A DNA stretch of 64,000 nt. Origin: UBA822 sp036336795. GTDB lineage: Bacteria; Gemmatimonadota; Gemmatimonadetes; Longimicrobiales; Gaopeijiaceae. The stretch is from assembly GCA_036336795.1 (NCBI GenBank), contig JAYZFL010000007.1:20674-84673 (forward strand), given 5' to 3'. The translations under genes and the position numbers were made by a program. Each line of letters starts with the position of its first letter. The first letter of the stretch is position 1. This document shows, piece after piece, positions 33,308-42,395 of this stretch. Below the pieces are notes generated by a model, which made no database searches, was not told where the DNA came from, and saw nothing but the letters and a program-made list of their open reading frames with translations.

Positions 33308-34635
33308 ATCGCTCATCCGCAACGGAAGGGCGCAGAGCCGCATCGGAAATCCTAGCTGCAGTGCGCCGAGGCAGGAGGCTCGACCGAGCCTTTGCGGATA
33401 TTGAATTCCTCGATCAACGTGACCGGAAGCGGTGCCGAAGGCTGGTATTCGGCATTGAGCGACTCCGTGGCCGTCTCGACCATTTGCTGGACCGAAAGGT
33501 ACGAAAGGGTCTTGTGAGTTTAGACGTTCAGGTGCGGGATGTACTCCGAATCGGAGTATACGAGATCCTTTACATGGACGGTGTTCCCGAGTATGCGGTG
33601 GTATCCCAGGCTGTAGAGCTTGCTCGTTCCCTGGCCGGACCAGGAGTCGGCGGACTCGTCAACGCCGTGCTGAGGGCAATCGCTAAAGAGGGTGGGGGAG
33701 AGGAGTATTTTCCTGATCCTACGGCCGATCCAGCGGGATACCTTTCGACCTGGGGGTCACATCCCCGATGGTTGGTCGAACGTTGGCTGGCAAGATGGCC
33801 TTTCGTGGATGTGCGGAACCTGATCGAGGGGAACAACCGCATACCGCCTATCCACCTTCGATGTCTTTGGGATACCCCCGAGCACGCTCGGGACGCATTG
33901 GCGACGAGAGGAATAGAGGCCAAGATCGTGGGTTTTGGCACGGGATGTGTAGTGCTCCAGGAGGATACTTCACTGGTGGAATCTCTGGATATCGTACCCA
34001 GCATCGTTCAGGACCCAGCGGCGGCTTTGGTGGTACAGTATTGTAATCCTGCGCCCGATGCGCTGGTAGCGGACTTATGCGCAGCTCCGGGCGGGAAGGC
34101 GATCGCCTTGGGGGCCAGGGGAAACATGGTGTTGGCAGCGGATGCTTCACTCCGGCGCCTCCGCCTCGTCCAGGAGAATGTAAGGAGAGCACAACAAATG
34201 GCTGGTGAGGGCCGGCACCTTCGTGTGTACACGGCACAGGCCGATGCCCGGTCACCGGTTATGAGTAAAATGGATATGTTGTTGCTGGACGTACCTTGTA
34301 CAGGAACCGGGACATTGAGAAGGAGTCCTGATGTCCGTTGGAAGATCACGCCGGATCGGTTAGCCGCTCTAACTGCGCTTCAAGAGCGTATCCTGCACGT
34401 GTGTGCAGATGCCGTACCGAAAGGGGGGACTCTGGTGTATTCCACCTGCAGCTTGGAGCCGGAAGAGAATGAAGATCAAATTGATGCGTTTCTCCACAAG
34501 CGCTCGGACTTCCGAGTGGAGCCGGGTTCGGGTGTTGACGAATGTTATTTGGATGGGTTGGGACAATTGTACGTGCTGCCCCAGTCGTTTGGCTTCGATG
34601 GCACATTCGCTGCTCGTCTGAGACGGAGTCATTGA
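33304..34635 (+). CDS. rsmB: 16S rRNA (cytosine-C5) methyltransferase RsmB
   Basis: A 443-residue enzyme with an N-terminal NusB-like RNA-binding domain (RRAASEILAAVRRGRRLDRA onward) and a Rossmann methyltransferase domain. SAM is bound by DLCAAPGGKA. The two catalytic cysteines are in DVPCTGTGTL and YSTCSLEPEEN. The conserved N-terminus requires a start before residue 10, but no ATG, GTG or TTG exists there in frame. CTG at 33304 overlaps the thiG stop as CTGA and has GAGGG seven bases upstream, so CTG is the probable start. The next ordinary start (GTG 33361) would cut into the conserved helix. Confidence 0.88.
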   Translation: MNRSSATEGRRAASEILAAVRRGRRLDRAFADIEFLDQRDRKRCRRLVFGIERLRGRLDHLLDRKVRKGLVSLDVQVRDVLRIGVYEILYMDGVPEYAVVSQAVELARSLAGPGVGGLVNAVLRAIAKEGGGEEYFPDPTADPAGYLSTWGSHPRWLVERWLARWPFVDVRNLIEGNNRIPPIHLRCLWDTPEHARDALATRGIEAKIVGFGTGCVVLQEDTSLVESLDIVPSIVQDPAAALVVQYCNPAPDALVADLCAAPGGKAIALGARGNMVLAADASLRRLRLVQENVRRAQQMAGEGRHLRVYTAQADARSPVMSKMDMLLLDVPCTGTGTLRRSPDVRWKITPDRLAALTALQERILHVCADAVPKGGTLVYSTCSLEPEENEDQIDAFLHKRSDFRVEPGSGVDECYLDGLGQLYVLPQSFGFDGTFAARLRRSH

Positions 34636-35471
34636 TGAGACTGGGTAGCTCGATTCGGCGAAGGCGATTCCGCAGTGATAGACGGTTTTCCTTGCGCAAG
34701 AAGGATCGGCGCCTGGTGGCCGGGGGAATCCGCCAAAGTGCGAGACACGCTGCCATGGCGGTTACCGTTCTTCTGGTGAGCTTTGGGGTCGGATATACGA
34801 TCGCTACTCAGCTCCTCTTGCCGTTACCTTCGCCCTCAGGTGATCTCTGGGAGATCCCCGATGTTCGCGGTCTTGACCGAGCGGAAGCACGCCGATGGCT
34901 CAAGGAGGCGGGGTTAAACGTTAGCGTAGCTGACTCGTTCCATCATCCGGCTGCCGTGAAGGGTACTGTGATGGGCCAGAGTCCTCTCGGGGGACAGCTC
35001 GCGGTGGCCGGTGACACTATCAGACTCACTGCGAGTTTGGGTCCGGTACGCCGACCGGTTCCGGACGTAGCCCGACTGAATGTCAACTCGGCGAAGAATG
35101 TGTTAGAGGCGAGCGGATTTACGGTGGTGGTGGATAGTCTCGAAGCGGATCTTCCCGCTGGACAGGTTGTTGAGATCCTTCCGGAGGCAGGCACGGAGGT
35201 GGATTTGCCGATGGAAGTGAGGGTTGCGATGAGCACGGGTTCAACGTTGGTGGCTATGCCACTCCTCCTCGGGATCGAGCAAGCCACTGCAGAAGCTATG
35301 CTAGATTCCTTGGATTTGGTTATCTCTGAGATCATCACCCGCTTTCGTTTTGGCCGTGACCAAGGTCGAGTCGTTGAACAGGATCCTCCGGCGGACAGTC
35401 TGATTCCACCCGGGAGCCCGGTAAGCCTAGTGGTTGGCCGGCGGTCTGTCTCACGCAGAAATCGGGATTAG
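34635..35471 (+). CDS. Single-pass membrane protein with three PASTA domains
   Basis: A 278-residue protein: a basic cytosolic start, one membrane helix near residues 43-64 (MAVTVLLVSFGVGYTIAT), then three PASTA repeats beginning WEIPDVRGLDRAEARRWL, RPVPDVARLNVNSAKNVL and VAMPLLLGIEQATAEAML. PASTA domains bind muropeptides or penicillin-type ligands at the C-terminus of Ser/Thr kinases and PBPs. No kinase or transpeptidase domain is attached here, so the role is unknown. The ATG overlaps the rsmB stop as TGATG. Confidence 0.82.
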   Translation: MRLGSSIRRRRFRSDRRFSLRKKDRRLVAGGIRQSARHAAMAVTVLLVSFGVGYTIATQLLLPLPSPSGDLWEIPDVRGLDRAEARRWLKEAGLNVSVADSFHHPAAVKGTVMGQSPLGGQLAVAGDTIRLTASLGPVRRPVPDVARLNVNSAKNVLEASGFTVVVDSLEADLPAGQVVEILPEAGTEVDLPMEVRVAMSTGSTLVAMPLLLGIEQATAEAMLDSLDLVISEIITRFRFGRDQGRVVEQDPPADSLIPPGSPVSLVVGRRSVSRRNRD

Positions 35472-35586
35472 AGATGTGATCCGTGGGTCGATGGAACTGG
35501 ACGGATGCTGGTTGCGCCGTATTCATTGGTGAGCCTAATAATTACATTTAACAGGTGTTTCTTGGATAGGTCCGAGGCTGATAAGA

Positions 35587-36168
35587 ATGACACTTGAAGG
35601 GATACCGAGGGTGACGTACTCCCGCCGTCCCTATGCTTTCGCCCTCGTGGGCGTGGGCCTAATTGTTTTTGCGGCGTGGATGAATCGAGCTCGTTTGAAG
35701 CCCGTGGGTGCCGGCGCCGTAGCCCCTGAGTTTGAGGTCATCGACCTTGAGGGTAACCCGGCTCGCCTTAGTGATCATGCCGGTGAGGTCGTGATGGTCA
35801 ACATCTGGGCGACGTGGTGTGCTCCTTGCAGGTATGAGATGCCGTCGATGGAACGTCTTCACCAGCGATTCAAGGACTACGGACTACGGATTTTAGCGGT
35901 TAGCGTAGATGCTGAACTCGGTGAGACTGACCAAGGCGGGCGTCCCGGTGGGGACCTTCGAGCTTTTGCGGATTCCCTCGGGCTGACGTTCACGTTGCTC
36001 CACGATCCGTCGGGGGAGATCCAGAACCTGTATCAGACGACGGGTGTTCCGGAGACCCTGCTGGTAGGTAGGGATGGTGTAATTTACAAGAAGGTAGCTG
36101 GCCCAACTGAGTGGGATGCTTCCGAGCACCAAGACCTTATCGGGCGCTTGCTGGCGTTGCCCGAGTGA
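35587..36168 (+). CDS. TlpA/ResA-family thiol-disulfide oxidoreductase
   Basis: A 193-residue membrane-anchored thioredoxin-fold protein. The N-terminal helix is YAFALVGVGLIVFAAWM and the active site is WCAPC in NIWATWCAPCRYEMPSM. The peroxiredoxin-like AhpC/TSA fold is shown by PEFEVIDLEGNPARLSDHAG and VPETLLVGRDG. It acts outside the inner membrane, probably as a reductant of exported disulfides, for example in cytochrome c assembly. No cytochrome genes are nearby. A 115-base gap separates it from the PASTA gene. Confidence 0.9.
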   Translation: MTLEGIPRVTYSRRPYAFALVGVGLIVFAAWMNRARLKPVGAGAVAPEFEVIDLEGNPARLSDHAGEVVMVNIWATWCAPCRYEMPSMERLHQRFKDYGLRILAVSVDAELGETDQGGRPGGDLRAFADSLGLTFTLLHDPSGEIQNLYQTTGVPETLLVGRDGVIYKKVAGPTEWDASEHQDLIGRLLALPE

Positions 36169-36200
36169 CTGAGCGCCCCTTCGCTGCGACAGGGTAGTTT

Positions 36201-37160
36201 ATGCGGCCTCGCTCTGTCTTGACATTCTCGGGTGGCGACTGGGGCCTCAAAGCGGCGGCGTTCGGAATGGCGGTTTTCTTGTGGGCGCTGGTTCGTGTCG
36301 GGACACCTGACCAGCGGTCTGTACCCATCCCCGTGGACGTCCGCTTCAACGATCCGGAATGGGTTGTTATGGGAGACCCTGTGCCCGCCACTGTGCAGGT
36401 CCGCTTTCGGGGTCCGCCAACCGAGATTTTTCGTCTCACAATACTCGATGGTGCGTCCATAATTGTTCCGATTACGGGTACACTCAGTAAGGAGATGGTT
36501 GTTGCTCTTCAGGAGGGCTGGATTCCGGTAGACGGGTACCGGGGAGTGCAGGTTGAGGATATCACGCCCAATACGGTGAACGTCTATTTCGATCGGCTAG
36601 AGACGGCGACGATCCCAGTACGGATCACGACTAGAGGAGCCCTGCCTGAGGGCCTGGCCCTTACTCGTCCGTTGACGCTCACACCGAATGTTATCGGAGT
36701 CAGTGGCCCAGCGAGTCTGATCGAGAAATTCGATACACTGGATATCCTGCCCGTTGAGTTGGGAAGTGTCGATCAGCGGGGCACAGTCCGAGCTGTCGTG
36801 GATACCACGGGGATGAATCGGCTCACGATCGTTCCTCGCGAGATCACCCTGAGAATCCCAGTGGAAGAATCCACTGATCGGATTTTTCGCCGAGTTCCCG
36901 TAGTCGTGAGTCTCGGGGAGCAGAATGAATCCTTCGAGGTTATACCCCCTGTCGTAGCAATCACAGTCAGAGGTTCCCGTGCACGAGTTTCGTCGCTGGA
37001 CGGAACACTCTTGAGAGCTGTTGCGCCGCCTGAGGCACTCCGGGGCCTCGGTGATGGACAGCAGCGCCGAGTGCCGATCATCGTCGAAGGGCTGCCCCCC
37101 TACCTCTCCTTCTCCATGGAGGTCGACAGTGTTGTTGTCGAACGGCAGGTAGTGCCGTGA
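36201..37160 (+). CDS. YbbR-domain protein
   Basis: A 319-residue protein with an N-terminal membrane anchor (LKAAAFGMAVFLWALVRVG) and several YbbR repeats outside, each starting in the style of VPIPVDVRF, IPVRITTRGALPEGLAL and RVPVVVSLGE. YbbR repeats occur in CdaR, which regulates the diadenylate cyclase CdaA in Firmicutes. No cyclase gene is in the window, so that role is not supported here. The stop overlaps tsaD as GTGA. Confidence 0.82.
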   Translation: MRPRSVLTFSGGDWGLKAAAFGMAVFLWALVRVGTPDQRSVPIPVDVRFNDPEWVVMGDPVPATVQVRFRGPPTEIFRLTILDGASIIVPITGTLSKEMVVALQEGWIPVDGYRGVQVEDITPNTVNVYFDRLETATIPVRITTRGALPEGLALTRPLTLTPNVIGVSGPASLIEKFDTLDILPVELGSVDQRGTVRAVVDTTGMNRLTIVPREITLRIPVEESTDRIFRRVPVVVSLGEQNESFEVIPPVVAITVRGSRARVSSLDGTLLRAVAPPEALRGLGDGQQRRVPIIVEGLPPYLSFSMEVDSVVVERQVVP

Positions 37161-38209
37161 GCGGACCCTTGATCCTGGGACTTGAGACGAGCTGTGACGA
37201 AACCTCTGCGGCGGTGATCGAAGCTCCGCTCACTATCAAGGGACACGTCATTTACTCGCAGGACGAGCACGCTCTCTATGGGGGTGTCGTTCCGGAGATC
37301 GCGGCGCGCGCTCATCTTCAGCGCGTCGATGAGGTCGTGGAGCAGGCGCTCTCGGAAGCTAGTTGCAGAATCCACGATTTGGATGCCGTGGCGGTTACGG
37401 CTGGACCTGGTCTCATTGGTGCACTTTTGGTGGGTTACTCGTGGGCCAAGGCATTGGCTTTCGGGCTTGATCGACCCTTGGTTCCCGTCCATCACATGGA
37501 GGCCCATCTCTTCGCACCCTCACTGGAGAATCCCGATGCGACCCCCCCCTTCGTCGCCCTCCTAGTATCGGGCGGTCACACGCTTCTTCTTCACGCGGCG
37601 GAGTGGGGTTCTTATCGGCTCCTTGGCGAGACGCGGGACGACGCTGCGGGTGAAGCGTTCGACAAGGTGGCGAAACTCTTGGGGTTCCCCTATCCGGGTG
37701 GACCTGAGATCGAGAAGGCTAGCCTCAGAGGAGAGGAGACCCGGTACCGATTTCCACGCCCGATGTTGAGTAGGAACCAACTTCCTGGCGCGTCTGATTA
37801 TTACGACTTCTCCTTCAGTGGGCTCAAAACAGCCGTCGTAAGATTGGTAAGGCAACTGGAGGTGTCAGGTACGCTTGATGCCGAACGCTTTCACGTAGCG
37901 GCTTCCTTTCAGGCAGCCGTAGTGGATGTCCTCACCGCAAAAACATTGAGAGCCGTGGAACAGACTCGCTGCTCTCGAATCCTCCTTGGTGGCGGTGTGT
38001 CGGCCAACAAACGACTTCGCGAAGAATTCAAAGGTAGACTTGCCCCAGAAGCAGAGCTCTTCCATGCCTCTCCCCGTCTTTCGATAGACAACGGAGCGAT
38101 GGTTGCCCGGGTCGGAGTTTTTCGTCTCGAACGCGGTGAGATAGCTCCGTGGAACTCGTCTGCGAATCCAAATCTTCCGTTTCCCGGGCTGATGAGGATC
38201 TCGGCGTGA
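37157..38209 (+). CDS. tsaD: tRNA threonylcarbamoyladenosine transferase subunit TsaD
   Basis: A 350-residue ASKHA-fold enzyme that installs t6A37 on ANN-decoding tRNAs together with TsaB and TsaE. LGLETSCDETSAAVIE opens the fold, the metal-binding HMEAH is in VPVHHMEAHLFAP, and SGGHTLLLH and LLGGGVSANKRLREEF follow. The start is GTG in a GTGA overlap with the YbbR gene. tsaB and tsaE are not in the window. Confidence 0.96.
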   Translation: MSGPLILGLETSCDETSAAVIEAPLTIKGHVIYSQDEHALYGGVVPEIAARAHLQRVDEVVEQALSEASCRIHDLDAVAVTAGPGLIGALLVGYSWAKALAFGLDRPLVPVHHMEAHLFAPSLENPDATPPFVALLVSGGHTLLLHAAEWGSYRLLGETRDDAAGEAFDKVAKLLGFPYPGGPEIEKASLRGEETRYRFPRPMLSRNQLPGASDYYDFSFSGLKTAVVRLVRQLEVSGTLDAERFHVAASFQAAVVDVLTAKTLRAVEQTRCSRILLGGGVSANKRLREEFKGRLAPEAELFHASPRLSIDNGAMVARVGVFRLERGEIAPWNSSANPNLPFPGLMRISA

Positions 38210-38263
38210 GCGTCGAGTTTTCTCTGATTTCTTCAGTCCTTCTTTAATCCTAGGACGCGAGAC

Positions 38264-39121
38264 GTGTATCCAATTTTCTTCCGATTTCCCGATTGGATCC
38301 CGTTCATGGGGGGTGAGCCTATCACGTCGTTCGGGGTCTTCATGTTTCTCTCCTTTCTAACTGGAGGGATTCTGCTCAGGACGCAGATGGAGCAGGCAGG
38401 CTTCGATCCGGAGAAAGCGTGGGATCTCATCTTCATGGCCGTACTGGGTGGCGTCATTGGAGCGAAGACGTATTACGTGCTCCTTAATTATCCACGCCTT
38501 TTGGACGATCCCGTGGGAGCCATATTTTCACGAGGCGGAATGGTTTGGTACGGTGGACTTGGCGGTGCCATCCTTCTCATCGTCTGGGAGATCAAGCGGA
38601 GTGGTCTTCCCTTGGGAAGGGTTGCGGATCTTTGCGCTCCGGCTCTCACCATCGGATACGCCATCGGTCGAATGGGTTGCTTTCTGGTCGGCGACGATTA
38701 TGGTCGCCCAACCGGATCATGGGTCGGGATTCGTTTCCCAGAAGGAACGCCGCCAACACGGGCTAATGTGCTTCAGAATCGCTTTGGTATAGAGATAGAT
38801 CCGAATCTTATCGAGCAGTTCGGAGAAGTCGTTCCAGTTCATCCCACGCAGCTGTATGAAATCGCTATGGCCCTGGTGATATTCTTCGTGCTCTCTCGAC
38901 TTCGACTCGGTCAACACCGGCCTGGATGGATTTTTTGGATATGCCTAGTGCTGTTGAGTGTCGAGCGCTTCGCAGTCGAGGTCTTGCGAATCAAAGACGA
39001 TCGTTTCTTGGGGCCTCTAACCATCGCGCAGGTCATCTCCATCGGGCTAGTTCTTCTTGGGTTTTGGGGAATGAATCGGGTCACGTCCATTCAGGGTGCC
39101 CCAGAGGGAGGAGCAGCCTGA
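38264..39121 (+). CDS. lgt: Prolipoprotein diacylglyceryl transferase
   Basis: A 285-residue inner-membrane enzyme that attaches diacylglycerol to the lipobox cysteine. The signature is GRMGCFLVGDDYGRPT with the catalytic Arg, and HPTQLYE follows. About seven membrane helices are visible. The start is GTG. The window encodes several predicted lipoproteins that would be substrates (13978, 53921 and 55818). Confidence 0.95.
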   Translation: MYPIFFRFPDWIPFMGGEPITSFGVFMFLSFLTGGILLRTQMEQAGFDPEKAWDLIFMAVLGGVIGAKTYYVLLNYPRLLDDPVGAIFSRGGMVWYGGLGGAILLIVWEIKRSGLPLGRVADLCAPALTIGYAIGRMGCFLVGDDYGRPTGSWVGIRFPEGTPPTRANVLQNRFGIEIDPNLIEQFGEVVPVHPTQLYEIAMALVIFFVLSRLRLGQHRPGWIFWICLVLLSVERFAVEVLRIKDDRFLGPLTIAQVISIGLVLLGFWGMNRVTSIQGAPEGGAA

Positions 39122-39141
39122 GAACTAAGCGGGGGTGAAGA

Positions 39142-39957
39142 ATGCTCACGATCCTTCAGGGGTCGGACCTTCACTTCGGTAGGCCATACCTACCAGATGT
39201 CGCCACGGGTTTCCTTGAGGCGGCTCATGATCTGGCTCCTGACGTGATTGTTCTCGCTGGTGATCTTACACAGAGAGCGAAAGCTTCTGAGTACCGGCAG
39301 GCGCGGAAATATCTGGAGACGTTGCCGGACGTTCCGATAGTAGTGACACCGGGAAACCATGATGTTCCCCTGTATCGAATCCATGAGCGATTGTTCTGCC
39401 CCTACCACAAATACCGGCGGTATGTGTCCTCGGAGCTGGACACCGTTACCCGAGTGGAGGGTGCCGTGTTCGTCGCCCTCGACTCGTCATCTCCCCGGCG
39501 AAGAATCGTCAATGGGGCCATCAGTGCGGCTCAGCTTGATTTCGTGGCACGTATCTTTCAGGAGTCCGCAGAGGAGGAGATTCGTATTCTCGTTACCCAT
39601 CATCCTCTGGCTCCACCGCCGGATGGTGGTCGAGGTCGCGTTCTGCCGGGGAACGACTTAGTGCTTGATCGTTTACGGAATATGAGGGCGGATTTAGTCC
39701 TGAGTGGGCACCTTCATCGGAGCTTCGTCTCGTATTCCTCAGGCGTTTGCGGAGGGCACGCAGGAAATAGGGAAATCCCAATCGTTCACAGTGGGACGGT
39801 CACGTCCAACCGGGGTAGAATGGCGGAGAAGGGGAGAAACAGTTTGAATGTGCTAAAGATCCGCACCGGTGAGATTGAGGTGATTCCCTATTGGTTTGAG
39901 AAGGGTCCGGCCCGATTCGTAGCTCGTGCTTCCACGATGATTCTGCGTTCCCGGTAA
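39142..39957 (+). CDS. Calcineurin-like metallophosphoesterase
   Basis: A 271-residue enzyme with the complete dinuclear-metal motif set in order: GSDLHFG, LAGDLTQR, TPGNHDVP, VTHHPL and SGHLHRS. It resembles the cyclic-nucleotide phosphodiesterase (CpdA/Icc) branch, but substrate cannot be assigned. There is no signal peptide. It follows lgt after 20 bases. Confidence 0.9.
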   Translation: MLTILQGSDLHFGRPYLPDVATGFLEAAHDLAPDVIVLAGDLTQRAKASEYRQARKYLETLPDVPIVVTPGNHDVPLYRIHERLFCPYHKYRRYVSSELDTVTRVEGAVFVALDSSSPRRRIVNGAISAAQLDFVARIFQESAEEEIRILVTHHPLAPPPDGGRGRVLPGNDLVLDRLRNMRADLVLSGHLHRSFVSYSSGVCGGHAGNREIPIVHSGTVTSNRGRMAEKGRNSLNVLKIRTGEIEVIPYWFEKGPARFVARASTMILRSR

Positions 39958-40152
39958 TTGGGTATGCTCAAGCACCATGCTCAAGGAGGTCTCGGGCCGT
40001 TGGAGATTCCGGGCTCTCTAAGTGTTAGGATGCCCCCGCTTTACTTAGCGGAGATCTTGCTGTCGCGGGAGGGACTAGGCCCCACAGCCCCGTCTAACAC
40101 GCTATTAAAGAACATCGGCCAGGAGGCCTTCGCTCCTGACGTGGGCGGGTAA
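39958..40152 (+). CDS. Doubtful 64-codon open frame before tamA
   Basis: A frame opening with TTG directly after the phosphoesterase stop and ending seven bases before tamA. The product has no signal, helix or motif I recognise, and no ribosome site other than the coupled stop. It may just be the tamA leader, which otherwise contains nothing recognisable. A short direct repeat, ATGCTCAAG, occurs twice at its beginning. Confidence 0.15.
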   Translation: MGMLKHHAQGGLGPLEIPGSLSVRMPPLYLAEILLSREGLGPTAPSNTLLKNIGQEAFAPDVGG

Positions 40153-40159
40153 CGCCGAC

Positions 40160-42394
40160 ATGAGGCTTGCTTGTACGCTCTTCCTGTTTGGCCTAGTGGC
40201 ATTACCGTTTCCTGTCTCAGCACAAGGTCCCGCCGTCGAAGTCACACGAATTGCCTTCCGGGGGAACGTAGCGTTTCCCGATGATTCGCTCTCAAGGGCC
40301 ATCTCTAACCGAGAAACTGCATGCCGTTCCAAATGGCTCCTGCCATTATGTGTTTTGGATTTGGGGTTCAGCATTGATCGGCGAACGTTGAACATTCAAG
40401 AGCTCGCCAGAGACGTATTGCGGCTCAGGGGGTTCTATGCGGGCCGCGGCTATAGAGAAGCGCAGGTGGATACCCTCCTGACCCGCCCCTCGGATCAGAC
40501 CGTGGAGATAGCGTTCGAGATTGAAGAGGGTCCGCCCGTACGGGTGTCTATGCTCACAGTGCAAGGTACAGAAGGCGTCGAGGGGTTCGACATAACCGCT
40601 GAGCTTCCGGTACGAGCGGGTGACCTATTCAGTACGATCAACCTGACGGCGACGCGTGATACACTCATTCAGAGGCTTCAGAACAGAGGCTATCCACGGG
40701 CTGACGTGGGAAGCGTGTCGCGCATGCCGGCTGAAACACCTTACGAGGCAGACGTGACGTTCGAAGTCGATCCGGGACCACACTCAGTGTTCGGTCCGAT
40801 TACGCTTATGGGCAACACAAAGCTCAAAGACGGCGTCATCCGTCGGCTCCTCCCGTTTGCAGAAGGAGAGGAATTTTCAGCAGCTCGCATCGTTGAGGCA
40901 CAACGAAACCTTTTTGCCATCGAGATGATTCAACACGCAGCCATCGATGAAATGGCAGACCCAGCCGGAACTGTCCCGGACAGTATCCTACCTCTTCAGG
41001 TACAAATTACCGAAGGGGAGGTGCATCGGGTGCGGACCGGCTTCGGGTGGAGTACCTCAGACTGCGTGAATGCCGAAGGTCGTTGGACGAGCCGGAATTT
41101 CCACGGTGGTGCGAGGCGCCTTCAGCTACGCGCGCGGCTGTCCAACGGGTTGTCCGAGACTCTCTATAACCCAGTTTGTAGGCAGGCTGGGGTTGGGGAC
41201 TTTGGAGGCTTGAACTGGTTGCTCTCTACGGACTTCTCGCAGCCCCTGATCTTTCAGCAGTTCGAGTTTGGCTCCAGCTTATTCTTCGAGCGGCAAAGCC
41301 TCCAGGATGTGTTCGTCCAGACATCCGTCGGCCTGGACCTCTCGCTGTCCCGTCCAGTGGGCCTCTACACGTCTCTCTCTTTTTCCTACCGTCCACAGTT
41401 GACAACACTGGAGGCGGCCGAAGTGTTCTTTTGTACGAGCTTCCTCGTCTGTACTCCTGAAGATATCTCCAGTCTCCAGGACCCGAATTGGCTGTCCCCA
41501 CTTACTGTAAGCTTTGTACGGGATCGGACGAACAGCCTACTGAATCCCACCCAGGGATATCAGGTCGTGCTCAATTTTGAGCACGCCTCTGTTGTCACGG
41601 GGTCCAACTTCCCGTATCAACGAGCGGTAGGTGAGTTGACCAAATACCTGCAGACGGGTAACGGTCATGTTCTTGCAGCACGCCTCAGAGGTGGATGGGT
41701 GGGCGCCGGCTCCGTCGATTTGCCGCTGGGGACTGCGGAGATTGTTCATCCTCAGAAGCGCTTCTATTCCGGAGGAGCGAACAGTGTTCGAGGGTTCGCC
41801 CAAAACCAGCTTGGGCCCAGGGTGCTCACCGTCGGTGTCTCGCGACTCCTTCTTCCGAGCTCACCGGACGGTAAGACGGCCTGTCGGCCCGACGAGATCC
41901 TCCTGCTCACCTGTAATGCGGGTCCATTGCAGAACGAGGGCGGTTACGGCACACCGAGGCCGACGGGAGGTGAAGTGGTAGTCGAGGGTGGACTCGAGTA
42001 CCGTATGCCCATCGGGGTGCGAATGGAGGCTGCGGTTTTTGCCGACTTCGGTCGTATCTGGGCGCCCGGTTACGTGGGCACCCTTGAGATTGCCCCAGGG
42101 CTTGGCTTCCGGTACCTGAGCCCCATCGGACCCATCCGCCTTGATGTCGGCTATCGCTACCGGGGAACAGAAAACCTTCAGGTAGTGACTTCCCAAATCC
42201 GTCGCTTCGATTCCGCACAGGGCGACGTGGAAGCGGACAAGATCAACCGCACTGTTAGTGGTAAGGTACAGACAGTCGATTTTGTCCTCGAGGACGAATT
42301 AGCGGTGCTCCATCCGCTTGTGGCATTCGGTCCCGAGGCTGGGTCATTCTTCGACCGTCTCCAATTCCACATCAGTATCGGGCAGGCGTTTTAG
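40160..42394 (+). CDS. tamA: Outer-membrane assembly factor TamA (BamA/Omp85 family)
   Basis: A 744-residue Omp85 protein. A signal peptide (LFLFGLVALPFPVSAQG) precedes three POTRA-like domains (to about residue 290; starts at VEVTRIAFRGNVAFPD, VRVSMLTVQG and SVFGPITLMGNTKLKD). The 16-strand barrel carries the lid-lock motif RGF in GGANSVRGFAQNQLGPR and ends in Phe. The tamB gene follows one base later, which favours TamA over BamA. Eight cysteines in the mature protein fall as close pairs, unusual for this family. Confidence 0.88.
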   Translation: MRLACTLFLFGLVALPFPVSAQGPAVEVTRIAFRGNVAFPDDSLSRAISNRETACRSKWLLPLCVLDLGFSIDRRTLNIQELARDVLRLRGFYAGRGYREAQVDTLLTRPSDQTVEIAFEIEEGPPVRVSMLTVQGTEGVEGFDITAELPVRAGDLFSTINLTATRDTLIQRLQNRGYPRADVGSVSRMPAETPYEADVTFEVDPGPHSVFGPITLMGNTKLKDGVIRRLLPFAEGEEFSAARIVEAQRNLFAIEMIQHAAIDEMADPAGTVPDSILPLQVQITEGEVHRVRTGFGWSTSDCVNAEGRWTSRNFHGGARRLQLRARLSNGLSETLYNPVCRQAGVGDFGGLNWLLSTDFSQPLIFQQFEFGSSLFFERQSLQDVFVQTSVGLDLSLSRPVGLYTSLSFSYRPQLTTLEAAEVFFCTSFLVCTPEDISSLQDPNWLSPLTVSFVRDRTNSLLNPTQGYQVVLNFEHASVVTGSNFPYQRAVGELTKYLQTGNGHVLAARLRGGWVGAGSVDLPLGTAEIVHPQKRFYSGGANSVRGFAQNQLGPRVLTVGVSRLLLPSSPDGKTACRPDEILLLTCNAGPLQNEGGYGTPRPTGGEVVVEGGLEYRMPIGVRMEAAVFADFGRIWAPGYVGTLEIAPGLGFRYLSPIGPIRLDVGYRYRGTENLQVVTSQIRRFDSAQGDVEADKINRTVSGKVQTVDFVLEDELAVLHPLVAFGPEAGSFFDRLQFHISIGQAF

Positions 42395-42395
42395 C

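Noticed and set aside
42318..42395. Upstream extension of tamB into tamA
   Set aside because: The extra 26 residues are out of frame with tamA coding sequence and lack signal character; ATG 42396 right after the tamA stop gives a normal anchor helix.
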